A DNA stretch of 31,738 bases from Gammaproteobacteria bacterium (lineage in GTDB: Bacteria > Pseudomonadota > Gammaproteobacteria > Pseudomonadales > Azotimanducaceae_A). Under the pieces are notes generated by a model. The model was not told the origin of the DNA, did not search any database, and saw only the letters and a program-made list of their open reading frames with translations. The first letter of the stretch is position 1, and every line of letters begins with the position of its first letter. The position numbers were made by a program, and so were the translations under genes. This document shows, in pieces, positions 1 to 9,346 of this stretch. The stretch covers positions 1 through 31,738 of the forward strand of contig DUAT01000055.1 in the NCBI GenBank assembly GCA_012960755.1, in the 5' to 3' direction.

Positions 1-73
1 CGGGGAGGCGAGATTTGAACTCACGACCCCTGCCTCCCGAAGACAGTGCTCTACCAGGCTGAGCTACACCCCG
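1..73 (-). tRNA. tRNA-Pro (anticodon CGG), cut by window edge
   Basis: Read on the reverse strand this folds as a cloverleaf. The D stem is GCTC/GAGC, the anticodon stem CTGTC/GGCAG encloses the loop TTCGGGA (anticodon CGG, decoding CCG proline codons), and the T stem is GTGAG/CTCGC around TTCAAAT. The acceptor stem pairs CGGGG with CCCCG and the last pair is G-C, but position 6:67 is a U-U mismatch. The discriminator base and any encoded CCA lie outside the window. It sits 38 bases downstream of ispB on the same strand, so co-transcription is possible; I see no separate promoter in the short gap. Confidence 0.93.
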
Positions 74-111
74 AACCGTAACTGAAAATAGAAGACTGGC
101 TGGTCAGCCTT

Positions 112-1077
112 CTACGAACTTCTTTTTGCAGAAAATTCAGCTAACGTTAACATGGCTGCCTGATATTCTGAATCGGGTAAATGAGTCAGGCAGTCCATGG
201 CTTTTTCTATTTCCTGGTTGGCGAGATCCATCGTGTACTCTAATCCACCCGTGTTCTTTACGATATCTGCGATTTCAATCAGGTTCTCGACGCCGCCGTT
301 TAATATTGCCTGGCGGATAAATTCCTGTTGCACCGCATCGCCATTTCTCCGGGCAACGATCAATGGCAGGGTCATCTTACCTTCGGCCAGGTCGTCGCCA
401 ACATTCTTGCCAAGGTCCTGGGTTGAACCTTCGTAATCGAGCACATCGTCGACCAGTTGGAAGGCAAGTCCCAGGTGCAAGCCGTAATCCTTCAGGCCCT
501 GTTCCTGTTCCGGTGTCGCGTTGGCAATTACCGCACCAGAGTGTGCGGCAGCTTGAAACAACATGGCGGTCTTGCGGCTGATGACCTCCATGTAGCTGCT
601 TTCCGTTGTATCGGGGTTTCTGACATTGGTGAGCTGCTGGACTTCGCCCTCGGCAATCGTATTGGTGGCATGCGAGAGTATGGTCATGATTCTCATATCG
701 CCAATTTCGACCATCATCTCGAACGCCCTGGAATGTAAGAAGTCACCCACCAGGACGCTGGCGGCATTACCCCAGGCAGCGTTGACGGTTTGGCGGCCTC
801 GCCTCAGGTCGGATTCGTCCACAACGTCATCGTGCAACAACATGGCGGTGTGCAGGAACTCGATCACCGTGGCCAGGTTGATATGCTGGTGTCCGTTGTA
901 TGCGGCGGCTTTGGATGCCAATAACACCAGCAGTGGCCGCAAACGTTTACCGCCAGCGTCGATTAGGTAGCTCGAAATCTCCTCAACCAGGGGTACGTGC
1001 GAACTCAATCTGTTGATTATCAGCTGGTTTACTGATGAAAAATCCGATTCAACGACAGTGTAAAATGGATACTTCAT
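112..1077 (-). CDS. ispB: Octaprenyl/polyprenyl diphosphate synthase IspB
   Basis: Trans-prenyltransferase that condenses isopentenyl diphosphate units onto farnesyl diphosphate to make the side chain of ubiquinone and menaquinone; cytosolic. Both aspartate-rich motifs are visible: DDVVD at about residues 83-87 (followed by the conserved RRG) and DDVLD near residue 210. GGKRLRP, which binds isopentenyl diphosphate, is near residue 42. The frame is open up to 1128, but I place the start at 1077 (321 aa). That matches the E. coli protein (323 aa), and a strong promoter (TTGACA-17-TAGCAT, 1118-1146) would begin transcription near 1111, inside the longer version. The Shine-Dalgarno is weak for both starts. 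Divergent from rplU, as in many gammaproteobacteria. Confidence 0.96.
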   Translation of the reverse strand: MKYPFYTVVESDFSSVNQLIINRLSSHVPLVEEISSYLIDAGGKRLRPLLVLLASKAAAYNGHQHINLATVIEFLHTAMLLHDDVVDESDLRRGRQTVNAAWGNAASVLVGDFLHSRAFEMMVEIGDMRIMTILSHATNTIAEGEVQQLTNVRNPDTTESSYMEVISRKTAMLFQAAAHSGAVIANATPEQEQGLKDYGLHLGLAFQLVDDVLDYEGSTQDLGKNVGDDLAEGKMTLPLIVARRNGDAVQQEFIRQAILNGGVENLIEIADIVKNTGGLEYTMDLANQEIEKAMDCLTHLPDSEYQAAMLTLAEFSAKRSS

Positions 1078-1117
1078 TTCCGGCTCGATCAGGGTTATGT
1101 TAAGTTCAAGACCCTGA

Positions 1118-1146
1118 ATGCTAGGCATGGCTCGTCAGGCTGTCAA
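1118..1146 (-). promoter_or_regulatory. Predicted sigma-70 promoter of ispB
   Basis: Reverse strand: a perfect -35 TTGACA at 1146-1141, a 17-base spacer, and a -10 TAGCAT at 1123-1118. Predicted transcription start is near 1111, leaving about 34 nt of leader before the start codon at 1077. This argues against the longer ispB frame that would start at 1128. Inferred from sequence only. Confidence 0.55.
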
Positions 1147-1239
1147 GCGAGACGGTTGATGTAAAAAGGATTGATTACCGTCTATTTTGTATGGTCCGGC
1201 TTTTTTGAGCAAATCAGTCAAAATAGCGTAATTATCCGG

Positions 1240-1268
1240 TTGATTGCAGAAGTACGTTCCATTAGAAT
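1240..1268 (+). promoter_or_regulatory. Predicted sigma-70 promoter of rplU-rpmA
   Basis: A -35 TTGATT at 1240-1245 and a -10 TAGAAT at 1263-1268 are separated by exactly 17 bases. Transcription would start near 1275, giving a leader of about 95 nt before rplU. That is long enough to hold regulatory RNA structure. Confidence 0.5.
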
Positions 1269-1283
1269 TGCGCACCCTGATTA

Positions 1284-1321
1284 TGGGCTGGCCCAGCGAT
1301 GCCCCTGCGTCGCGAGTTTTT
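1284..1321 (+). promoter_or_regulatory. Hairpins plus T-tract in the rplU leader (possible attenuator)
   Basis: Two small hairpins lie in tandem in the predicted leader: TGGG/CCCA (1284-1295), then GCGATG/CGTCGC around a six-base loop (1296-1313, with one G-U pair). GAG and a run of five T (1317-1321) follow. The shape resembles a weak intrinsic terminator or attenuator. Whether it works is unknown. Confidence 0.3.
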
Positions 1322-1345
1322 GGGCAATATCCTTCGAACATTTAT

Positions 1346-1369
1346 AGTAACGAACTTAGAGTAACGAAC
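1346..1369 (+). repeat. 10-bp direct repeat just upstream of rplU
   Basis: AGTAACGAAC occurs perfectly at 1346-1355 and 1360-1369, ending one base before the rplU start codon. The second copy fills the position where a Shine-Dalgarno would normally lie; only a weak AGAG (1358-1361) is present. Confidence 0.6.
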
Positions 1370-1370
1370 A

Positions 1371-1685
1371 ATGTACGCTGTAATTAAAAGTGGTGGAAAA
1401 CAGCATCGGGTTGAGCCAGGAGAAGTGCTTGATCTTGAAAAGCTGGATGCAGAGGCTGGTGAAACCATCAGTTTTGATGAAGTCATGATGATTGGTGACG
1501 GTGAAGACATCAAGATCGGTACGCCCCTGGTCGAAGGTGGAAAAGTGACGGCTGAGGTGGTCAAACACGGTCGTGGTGACAAGATCACGATAATCAAATT
1601 CCATCGCAGGAAGCACTATCGCCGCCAGGCTGGCCATCGACAGTGGTTTACGAAAGTTAAAATTACAGATATTTCCGGAGGTTAG
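1371..1685 (+). CDS. rplU: 50S ribosomal protein L21
   Basis: Structural protein of the large ribosomal subunit that binds 23S rRNA. At 104 aa it has the usual family length. It opens with [18 protein letters not shown], the classic L21 N-terminus, and contains the conserved basic segment [16 protein letters not shown] before the C-terminus. It is followed by rpmA after 4 bases, forming the near-universal rplU-rpmA operon. The leader has an unusual repeat and no strong Shine-Dalgarno. Confidence 0.98.
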   Translation: MYAVIKSGGKQHRVEPGEVLDLEKLDAEAGETISFDEVMMIGDGEDIKIGTPLVEGGKVTAEVVKHGRGDKITIIKFHRRKHYRRQAGHRQWFTKVKITDISGG

Positions 1686-1689
1686 GCAA

Positions 1690-1950
1690 ATGGCGCATAA
1701 AAAAGCAGGTGGTAGTACGCGAAATGGCCGTGATTCGGAGTCGAAACGTTTAGGCGTTAAGATATACGGCGGTGAAGCGGTAATTCCGGGCAATATCATC
1801 GTTCGCCAGCGTGGGACCCGTTTTCATCCGGGTAGCAACGTAGGTTGCGGAAAGGACCATACGTTGTTTGCAACTGCGCAAGGCAAGGTCCAGTTTGCGG
1901 TACGAGGCCCAAAGAAGCGCAAGTATGTCGATGTGGTGGCTGAGGCTTAG
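1690..1950 (+). CDS. rpmA: 50S ribosomal protein L27
   Basis: Large-subunit protein whose N-terminal tail reaches the peptidyl transferase centre. The 86-aa product begins [20 protein letters not shown] and carries the conserved [17 protein letters not shown] segment, so it starts directly at the mature-type N-terminus without the cleaved extension seen in Firmicutes. It has a good Shine-Dalgarno (CCGGAGG, at 1676-1682, overlapping the end of rplU). The operon ends 21 bases downstream at an intrinsic terminator. Confidence 0.98.
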   Translation: MAHKKAGGSTRNGRDSESKRLGVKIYGGEAVIPGNIIVRQRGTRFHPGSNVGCGKDHTLFATAQGKVQFAVRGPKKRKYVDVVAEA

Positions 1951-1970
1951 GCGACAAGTAGATCTGAACA

Positions 1971-1998
1971 AGCCCTGTCATCGACGGGGCTTTTTTTT
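1971..1998 (+). terminator. Rho-independent terminator after rpmA
   Basis: The 9-bp stem AGCCCTGTC/GACGGGGCT (one T-G pair, 1971-1979 with 1983-1991) encloses a three-base loop ATC. A run of T extends to 1998. This is a textbook intrinsic terminator separating rplU-rpmA from obg. Confidence 0.93.
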
Positions 1999-2040
1999 AG
2001 CTGCTAATTGATGAAGAGTCATTATTACGAGACTTTATAA

Positions 2041-3255
<1,215 letters not shown>

Positions 3256-3260
3256 TCCGC

Positions 3261-4394
3261 ATGAGTAAAGACCTGCAACGCGAACGAGACGAATTCGAAG
3301 CTGGCGAAGTTTGGGTGGTCAAGATTGGCAGCTCACTTCTGACCCGCAACGGACAGGGCCTGGCGACTGATCATATTTCCGACTGGGTGGCCCAGATCGC
3401 AGAGCTGCACAAGGCGGGCAAGCAAATCGTGCTGGTGTCCTCCGGTGCAGTTGCAGAGGGTATGACCCGCCTGGGATTAAAAAAACGCCCTGGTTCCATA
3501 CAACTATTGCAAGCCGCCGCAGCTGTAGGGCAAATGGGCCTGATCCAGGCTTATGAATCCAATTTCCAAAAATACGGTCTACACACTGCCCAGGTGCTAC
3601 TGACCCATGATGATCTGCGTTCCCGGGAAAGGTATATCAATGCCCGGGGCACGCTGAAAAATCTACTTGAGCTGGGCGTAATACCCGTGGTTAACGAGAA
3701 CGATACTGTGGTGACAGATGAAATCAGGTTCGGAGACAACGACAGCCTTGCCGCACTGGTTGCCAATTTGATTAGTGCCAATACTCTGCTGCTGTTAACC
3801 GACCAGACAGGTTTGTTCAATGCCGATCCAAGAAAGACTCAAAGCGCCAAATTTATTGCAGTGATGGAGGCTAATGACAGTAGCTTGAACCAGATGGCAG
3901 GCGCTGGCAGTACGCTTGGACGTGGTGGCATGGTCACCAAGATTGAAGCTGCCAGAATCGCGTCACGCAGCGGTGCGAACACGATTATTGCCTCAGGGCT
4001 GGAATCACGCATCATTTTGCGAATAGCACAGGGTGAGGTTGTTGGGTCATTATTGGTAGCGAACCAGGAAGTGCTCGTATCCAGAAAGCAGTGGCTGGCG
4101 GCGTTGCCCACAGCGGGTGAAGTCACCATAGATGCTGGTGCCGTGCGCGTGTTGCGGGAGCAGGGCAGAAGCCTGTTGCCAGTGGGTGCCAAATCCGTTA
4201 ATCGGGAGTTTACCCGGGGTGAGATGGTGTCTTGTATTGACGAGGCGGGTGACGAGATTGCCCGGGGGCTGATCAATTACAGCAACGTTGAAACAACCGC
4301 TATCTGCGGTCGTTCCAGTTCAGAAATAGAAAGTATTCTCGGATATGCCGGTGAAGAAGAGCTTATTCACCGCGACAATCTGGTGATTGTCTGA
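3261..4394 (+). CDS. proB: Glutamate 5-kinase
   Basis: Phosphorylates glutamate to gamma-glutamyl phosphate, the first step of proline synthesis; normally feedback-inhibited by proline. The amino-acid-kinase domain spans about residues 15-275 (KIGSSLLTRNG, VSSGAVAEGMTRLG, NENDTV, GTGGM-like GRGGMVTKIEAA). A C-terminal PUA domain covers about 290-370 (GEVTIDAGAVRVL, LLPVGAKSV, GEMVSC). Length of 377 aa is normal (E. coli 367). proA is not adjacent here. The gene converges with rpsT, and no clear terminator is seen in the 19-base gap. Confidence 0.97.
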   Translation: MSKDLQRERDEFEAGEVWVVKIGSSLLTRNGQGLATDHISDWVAQIAELHKAGKQIVLVSSGAVAEGMTRLGLKKRPGSIQLLQAAAAVGQMGLIQAYESNFQKYGLHTAQVLLTHDDLRSRERYINARGTLKNLLELGVIPVVNENDTVVTDEIRFGDNDSLAALVANLISANTLLLLTDQTGLFNADPRKTQSAKFIAVMEANDSSLNQMAGAGSTLGRGGMVTKIEAARIASRSGANTIIASGLESRIILRIAQGEVVGSLLVANQEVLVSRKQWLAALPTAGEVTIDAGAVRVLREQGRSLLPVGAKSVNREFTRGEMVSCIDEAGDEIARGLINYSNVETTAICGRSSSEIESILGYAGEEELIHRDNLVIV

Positions 4395-4413
4395 TTTATG
4401 CAGGTATTCGATC

Positions 4414-4680
4414 TCAACCTTTAAGTGCTTTCACCTGGACGTTGAGTCGTGATTTATGCCGGGCCGCCTTGTTCTTTCGGATAATCCGATGGGTAACCGC
4501 TCGATCCAATACAGGCACAACTGCCTGGTAGGCGGCGGTCGCAACCTCATAGTCACCTGCCTGAACCGCCGCGATAGTCTTCTTGATGGCTGTTCGCATG
4601 GCCGATCGCTGACTCGCGTTGTGATTTCTTCGAACTTCAGACTGCCGAGCTCGTTTTCGTGCTTGTGGAGAATTAGCCAC
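4414..4680 (-). CDS. rpsT: 30S ribosomal protein S20
   Basis: Small-subunit primary binding protein that contacts 16S rRNA helices in the 5' and 3' minor domains. The 88-aa product begins [26 protein letters not shown], a typical S20 N-terminus, and is rich in Lys/Arg. It starts with GTG rather than ATG. In E. coli the gene starts with UUG and that rare codon is part of autogenous control, so a non-ATG start here may serve the same purpose (inference). GAGGTG lies nine bases upstream. It stands alone between proB and murJ, as in Pseudomonas. Confidence 0.97.
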   Translation of the reverse strand: MANSPQARKRARQSEVRRNHNASQRSAMRTAIKKTIAAVQAGDYEVATAAYQAVVPVLDRAVTHRIIRKNKAARHKSRLNVQVKALKG

Positions 4681-4724
4681 GGTTTAATACACCTCAAAAA
4701 TGGGTCTGGAAAATAAGGTGCGCT

Positions 4725-4753
4725 ACTATGCCGATACAGCCCCTGTTTGTCAA
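4725..4753 (-). promoter_or_regulatory. Predicted sigma-70 promoter of rpsT
   Basis: Reverse strand: perfect -35 TTGACA (4753-4748), 17-base spacer, -10 CATAGT (4730-4725). Transcription would start near 4718, giving a leader of about 38 nt to the GTG start of rpsT. Confidence 0.55.
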
Positions 4754-4828
4754 CGGCGGTTTCAATGTAAATCCCCACCAATAAAGACGCTTAGTCAAGA
4801 CGCTTGAATTTCCGTGTAACATAGCAGC

Positions 4829-6394
4829 ATGAACGATACGAGAGCCTCATCAGAAGGACCGAAAAGCGGTCTGCTGAAGTCCAGTGGGGTGGTATCCCTG
4901 ATGACCATGTTGTCGCGGGTGTTGGGGTTGGTTCGTGATATGGTGATCGCGAACTACTTTGGTGCCAGTGTCTCGGCTGATGCCTTTGTTCTGGCTTTTC
5001 GGATTCCTAATTTTTTTCGCCGGTTGTTTGGTGAAGGTGCATTTTCCCAGGCTTTCATCCCGGTGTTGTCAGAATATCAGGCGAAGCGATCAAAACAGGA
5101 TGTTCGGGACCTCGTCAGCCGCGTCAGCGGCACACTAGGCGCCAATCTGCTGCTCCTGACGATCGTTGGCGTTGCCGGTGCCCCGTTTGTGATCAGCCTG
5201 TTTGCGGCAGGCTATGTTTATACCGGTGAAGCTGAAAAATTGAGCATGGCGACGGAGATGCTAAGGCTCACATTCCCCTATGTGCTGCTTATCTGTATGA
5301 CAGCCTTTGCCGGTTCGGTGTTGAACAGCTATGGGCGGTTTGCGGTACCGGCATTTACCCCGGTGTTGTTAAACGGTTCATTGATTCTATGTGCCATTTA
5401 TCTTACGCCCCATATGACAACACCAGTGGTCGCATTGGCCTGGGGGGTTCTGATTGCAGGGGTGGTACAACTCACTTTCCAATTGCCGTTTCTTGCGCAG
5501 CAAGGAATGCTGGTGCGACCCAGGGTAGACTTCAAGGATGAGGGCGTAAAAAAAGTAATGGTGTTAATACTTCCAGCACTGTTTGGTGTCTCGGTTGGCC
5601 AGATCAATCTGCTGCTGGATACGGTACTGGCATCTTTTCTGGAAACCGGTAGCCTGTCGTGGCTCTATTATTCAGACCGTTTATTGGAGTTACCTCTGGC
5701 GTTGTTTGGTATTACTATCGCCACGGTCATTTTGCCGGGACTATCGCGCCAGCATGTCGGCGAATCGGGTGAATTTTCGAAGACCCTGGTATGGGCGATC
5801 AAGATGGTGTTTCTAATGGGCGTGCCCGCATCGATTGCGCTGGTGGTGCTCTCCGAGAGTCTTATTACCACCTTGTTTTACCAGGGGAAAATGACCGAAC
5901 GGGATGTGTTGATGGCGTCTTTAAGTTTAAGTGCCTACGGGGTTGGTCTGCTGGGGCATATGCTGGTAAAGGTTCTCGCCCCGGGCTATTTTTCTCGTCA
6001 GGACACTAGCACACCCGTTAGATATGGTATTATTGCAATGGTTTCAAACATGATTCTGAACCTGATTTTGATCTGGCACCTGAAGCATGCGGGGCTTGCG
6101 CTGGCGACATCATTGTCCGCTTTTCTTAATGCAGGATTACTCTGGAATGGGCTCAGAAAGGCAGGAGTCCTCAAGCTCGGCAAGGGTTGGGTCAGGTTCG
6201 TTGCTCAGGTTTTCCTCGCCAGCGCCGTGATGTTGATATTCCTGGTATTCGCCTCACCAGCACAAGACGTTTGGTTGGACATGGATTTCTGGCCACGGTT
6301 TGGTGTCATGCTGGCGATTTGTGCCGGAGGCGCACTGGTATATGGTGTGTGTTTGTTGCTCACAGGAGTAAGATTAAAAGAGATGGTTAGGTAG
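4829..6394 (+). CDS. murJ: Lipid II flippase MurJ
   Basis: Inner-membrane MOP-superfamily protein that flips lipid II to the periplasm for peptidoglycan synthesis. The 521-aa protein is hydrophobic throughout, consistent with about 14 membrane helices, and matches the E. coli length (511). It carries typical N-terminal segments (SLMTMLSRVLGLVRDMVIANYFGAS, then ADAFVLAFRIPNFFRRLFGEGAFSQAF). The conserved arginines of the central cavity are in the RVLGLVRD and RRLFGEGA regions. The start at 4829 has no strong Shine-Dalgarno. It is divergent from rpsT and followed after 19 bases by ribF, its common partner. Confidence 0.97.
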   Translation: MNDTRASSEGPKSGLLKSSGVVSLMTMLSRVLGLVRDMVIANYFGASVSADAFVLAFRIPNFFRRLFGEGAFSQAFIPVLSEYQAKRSKQDVRDLVSRVSGTLGANLLLLTIVGVAGAPFVISLFAAGYVYTGEAEKLSMATEMLRLTFPYVLLICMTAFAGSVLNSYGRFAVPAFTPVLLNGSLILCAIYLTPHMTTPVVALAWGVLIAGVVQLTFQLPFLAQQGMLVRPRVDFKDEGVKKVMVLILPALFGVSVGQINLLLDTVLASFLETGSLSWLYYSDRLLELPLALFGITIATVILPGLSRQHVGESGEFSKTLVWAIKMVFLMGVPASIALVVLSESLITTLFYQGKMTERDVLMASLSLSAYGVGLLGHMLVKVLAPGYFSRQDTSTPVRYGIIAMVSNMILNLILIWHLKHAGLALATSLSAFLNAGLLWNGLRKAGVLKLGKGWVRFVAQVFLASAVMLIFLVFASPAQDVWLDMDFWPRFGVMLAICAGGALVYGVCLLLTGVRLKEMVR

Positions 6395-6413
6395 AGCACT
6401 AGGTAGTCGTTTT

Positions 6414-7346
6414 ATGGAAATTATTCGCGGTCTGGTCAACCTGAAACCCCGGCACCGGGGATGCGTTGTCACTATCGGCAACTTTGATGGTGTACACCTG
6501 GGGCATCAGGCCATATTAAAAAGAATTCGGGAGCGAGCCAGGGAATTGGCTGTCCGGTCAATGTTGATTTGCTTCGAACCCCTGCCGAAAGAGTTTTTTG
6601 GCCAGGCTCCTGCGCGCCTGACACGGTTTCGTGAGAGGGTTTTACTACTCGAGGAGGTGGGGGTCGACCTGGTGTTGTGCCTCAGGTTCGACGAGAAGAC
6701 CCGTAGCTTATCTGCGCAGGATTTTATGAATATTCTCGTCAAAGACATAGAAATTTGCGGCTTGTACGTCGGGGATGATTTTCGATTTGGTAATGATCGA
6801 AGTGGCAGCTTCGGGGACCTGCAGGCTGCAGGACAAAAACATGGCTTCGATGTCACCAATCTTCATACACTGACGTTTGAAGATGTCAGGGTTAGCAGTA
6901 CAAGAATTAGGGAGTGCCTCGCCGCGGGTGAATTTGAGGAAGCAGAGCAGATGCTTGGGCATGCCTATTCAATTACCGGCAGGGTTGTTTATGGTCGCCA
7001 GCTGGGTCGTACCCTTGGCGCACCGACACTAAACATTCAGTTGCATCGATACCGGGCAGCCATCGATGGCGTGTATGCCGTGGAGGTCGAAGGGCTGGAT
7101 AAAAGATATCGCGGGGTTGCAAACGTGGGCGTTCGACCGACCTTGAATGAGGAAACAGTAAAACCCATTCTTGAAGTTCATCTCTTTGATTTTAATCAGG
7201 ACGTCTATGGTAAGAACGTGGAAGTAATTTTTCGGCACAGGATCCGCCCGGAGAAAAAATTTGCCGGCCTTGATGAGCTTAAAGAGGCGATTGCGACCGA
7301 TGTGATAGTTGCCAGGCAATTTTTTACAGACCGACAATCATCATGA
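6414..7346 (+). CDS. ribF: Bifunctional riboflavin kinase / FMN adenylyltransferase
   Basis: Makes FMN and then FAD from riboflavin in the cytosol. The N-terminal adenylyltransferase domain (about residues 1-185) has the nucleotidyltransferase motif TIGNFDGVHLGHQ and the conserved SSTRIRECLAAGEFEEA. The C-terminal kinase domain (about 186-305) has GRVVYGRQLGRTLGAPTLNI and the GVYAVEVEG/GVANVGVRPT segment. Length of 310 aa is normal (E. coli 313). The stop codon overlaps the lspA start (ATGA), so the two are translationally coupled. ileS, usually found between these two genes, is absent here. Confidence 0.97.
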   Translation: MEIIRGLVNLKPRHRGCVVTIGNFDGVHLGHQAILKRIRERARELAVRSMLICFEPLPKEFFGQAPARLTRFRERVLLLEEVGVDLVLCLRFDEKTRSLSAQDFMNILVKDIEICGLYVGDDFRFGNDRSGSFGDLQAAGQKHGFDVTNLHTLTFEDVRVSSTRIRECLAAGEFEEAEQMLGHAYSITGRVVYGRQLGRTLGAPTLNIQLHRYRAAIDGVYAVEVEGLDKRYRGVANVGVRPTLNEETVKPILEVHLFDFNQDVYGKNVEVIFRHRIRPEKKFAGLDELKEAIATDVIVARQFFTDRQSS

Positions 7347-7843
7347 AGTACCTGTTGTTGGTTTTTTTTGTGATTGGGTTGGACCAGTTTCTGAAGTGGT
7401 ATATGTCTGATTTGTTGCCCCTGTGTGTATCTGGTTATTGCAACACAATAGAGGTGTTACCCGTTTTCCAGTTTACGCTGCTGCACAATAGCGGCGCTGC
7501 GTTTAGTTTTCTCAACGATGCCGGTGGGTGGCAGAGGTGGTTTCTAGCTATCGTGTCCTTCACAGTGAGTGTGTTTATTAGCGTCTGGTTGTACCGTGTG
7601 GTTCGCACCGACAAGCTGTTGTCTCTGGGTCTCGCTCTTATTCTCGGAGGCGCTGTGGGTAATTTGATTGATCGTGTGATGGATGGCTACGTGGTGGATT
7701 TTATTGTAGTTCACTGGGAACAATACTACTTTCCTGCGTTCAACATTGCAGACAGCGCTATTTTTATCGGCGCCTGTGTGCTCATCCTGGATATGATTCT
7801 TAAACCTGCCGAGGCCAAAGAAACTGGAGACGCAAATGGCTGA
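7343..7843 (+). CDS. lspA: Lipoprotein signal peptidase (signal peptidase II)
   Basis: Inner-membrane aspartic protease that removes the signal peptide from prolipoproteins after lipid attachment to cysteine. The 166-aa protein has four predicted hydrophobic segments and the family motifs: HNSGAAFSFL, GNLIDRV, the catalytic aspartate of VVDF (D119) and that of FNIADSA (D137). It overlaps ribF by 4 bases upstream and fkpB by 8 bases downstream, so it lies in a compact operon. BamD, further along this window, is a likely substrate. Confidence 0.97.
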   Translation: MKYLLLVFFVIGLDQFLKWYMSDLLPLCVSGYCNTIEVLPVFQFTLLHNSGAAFSFLNDAGGWQRWFLAIVSFTVSVFISVWLYRVVRTDKLLSLGLALILGGAVGNLIDRVMDGYVVDFIVVHWEQYYFPAFNIADSAIFIGACVLILDMILKPAEAKETGDANG

Positions 7844-8303
7844 AAGTGGCGTACCCATAGGCCCCGGTACCAGGGTGAACCTGATTTTCAGTCTCAGGCT
7901 TGAATCTGGGGAGGTCATTGATTCGACCGGTGATAAGGGTGCGGAGTTTACGGTGGGCGACGGTAATCTGTTACCCGGGTTCGAGACCGCAATGTTCGGG
8001 CTCAAAATTGGCGCGAAAAAGCGATTGCGAGTTGAGCCTGAAAATGGCTTTGGCCGGTCCAATCCCGAAAATATACAGCGTATTAAACGCTCGCAATTCA
8101 AGCTGAACATGGAACTGGCGCCGGGATTAATGATGTCCTTCGCAGATGCCCAGAATACAGAATTACCCGGCGTGATTTTGAGCGTCGATGACGACTATGT
8201 TGAGATAGATTTTAATCATCCTCTTTCCGGAAAAACGCTGTTGTTTGAAGTCGAGATTTTATCTGTCAGGCAAGTGTCCAATGAAATTTTGCGGGTTTCC
8301 TAG
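7836..8303 (+). CDS. fkpB: FKBP-type peptidyl-prolyl cis-trans isomerase (SlpA-like)
   Basis: Folding helper of the SlyD/SlpA branch of FKBP proteins; cytosolic, since no signal peptide is visible. The 155-aa protein has [19 protein letters not shown], then the FKBP core [33 protein letters not shown], with an insert-in-flap region before the final strand near [11 protein letters not shown]. coli FkpB is 149 aa. It sits between lspA (8-base overlap) and ispH (2-base gap), the standard position for this gene. Confidence 0.93.
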   Translation: MAESGVPIGPGTRVNLIFSLRLESGEVIDSTGDKGAEFTVGDGNLLPGFETAMFGLKIGAKKRLRVEPENGFGRSNPENIQRIKRSQFKLNMELAPGLMMSFADAQNTELPGVILSVDDDYVEIDFNHPLSGKTLLFEVEILSVRQVSNEILRVS

Positions 8304-8305
8304 CC

Positions 8306-9271
8306 GTGAAAATTAAACTTGCCAATCCTCGTGGCTTTTGTGCTGGTGTAGATCGAGCAATAGAGATTGTTAATCGAGCCATCGAACAATTTGGTACGCC
8401 CGTCTATGTGCGGCATGAAGTTGTTCATAACCGAACGGTGGTTTCTGAATTGCGGCAAAAGGGTGCCGTGTTTGTGGATGAGTTGTCCGAGGTTCCTGAA
8501 GGCTCACTGGTTATATTTAGCGCGCATGGTGTTTCACAAGCCGTGCGCAGGGAAGCCTTGGAGAAGAATTTTCGGTTATTCGATGCCACCTGCCCATTGG
8601 TCACGAAAGTTCACAATGAGGTCAGGCGGTTCTCTAAAGAGAGGCGTGAAACGATACTCATTGGCCATGCGGGACATCCCGAAGTGGAAGGCACCATGGG
8701 CCAATTTACAGATGCATCAAGAATACATCTGGTGGAGGATATCGGTGATGTTGAAAAGCTGAAACTCCAGGACCCTTCGCATGTGTCTTTCGTCACCCAA
8801 ACGACCCTGTCCGTCGAAGATACTGCGGAAGTTATTGACGCCTTGAAAGAAAAACTCCCTGATATCAAGGGACCTAAGGTAGATGATATCTGCTACGCAA
8901 CCCAAAACCGCCAGGATGCGGTGAAAGATCTGGTGGGACAATGCGAATTGATCCTCGTGGTAGGATCAACCAACAGTTCAAATTCGAACCGGTTGCGAGA
9001 ATTGGGCGAACGACTCGGCGTCAGGTCATATTTGGTCGACAATGAGCTTGAAATAGACCCGGCTTGGCTTACAGGCGTTAAATCTGTAGGCGTAACTTCT
9101 GGTGCCAGTGCCCCGGAAAGCCTTGTAGAACGTGTTGTCGAACGTCTGAGTGCACTTGCATCCGAAGACAGTGCAGTCTTCGATGGTCTTGAGGGAGGTG
9201 TAACAGAAGTTGTGGAAATAGTCACAAGAGAAGAAAATATTGAGTTTTCTTTACCGAGAGAACTACGCTAG
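8306..9271 (+). CDS. ispH: 4-hydroxy-3-methylbut-2-enyl diphosphate reductase IspH (LytB)
   Basis: Iron-sulfur enzyme of the last step of the MEP pathway, producing IPP and DMAPP. The three conserved cluster cysteines are visible at C12 (RGFCAGV), C96 (DATCPLV) and C196 ([11 protein letters not shown]). Substrate-binding motifs are also present: [21 protein letters not shown] and SSNSNRL. The gene starts with GTG two bases after fkpB. Length of 321 aa is normal. With ispB, this gives two isoprenoid genes in the window. The pilin gene begins within 75 bases downstream with no visible terminator, so read-through into the pilin is possible. Confidence 0.97.
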   Translation: MKIKLANPRGFCAGVDRAIEIVNRAIEQFGTPVYVRHEVVHNRTVVSELRQKGAVFVDELSEVPEGSLVIFSAHGVSQAVRREALEKNFRLFDATCPLVTKVHNEVRRFSKERRETILIGHAGHPEVEGTMGQFTDASRIHLVEDIGDVEKLKLQDPSHVSFVTQTTLSVEDTAEVIDALKEKLPDIKGPKVDDICYATQNRQDAVKDLVGQCELILVVGSTNSSNSNRLRELGERLGVRSYLVDNELEIDPAWLTGVKSVGVTSGASAPESLVERVVERLSALASEDSAVFDGLEGGVTEVVEIVTREENIEFSLPRELR

Positions 9272-9286
9272 CGCCCACATTTGAGA

Positions 9287-9346
9287 ATGTTGATATGAAT
9301 GTTGATATGAAGGCTGATATGAAGGCTGATATGAAGGCTGATATGA
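9287..9346 (+). repeat. Five 12-bp tandem repeats carrying start codons
   Basis: Two copies of ATGTTGATATGA (9287-9310) are followed by three of AGGCTGATATGA (9311-9346), perfect within each type. Each unit carries an ATG in the same frame (9295, 9307, 9319, 9331, 9343). In the last three units the junction GAAGG lies five bases before the next ATG, an ideal Shine-Dalgarno spacing. The array thus repeats a complete translation start signal, and the unit length keeps the reading frame. Confidence 0.95.

Noticed and set aside
1135..1341. 68-aa reverse-strand reading frame between ispB and rplU
   Set aside because: Its residues look fairly protein-like, but it has no ribosome site and it overlaps the predicted promoters of both rplU and ispB. 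I cannot tie it to a family.
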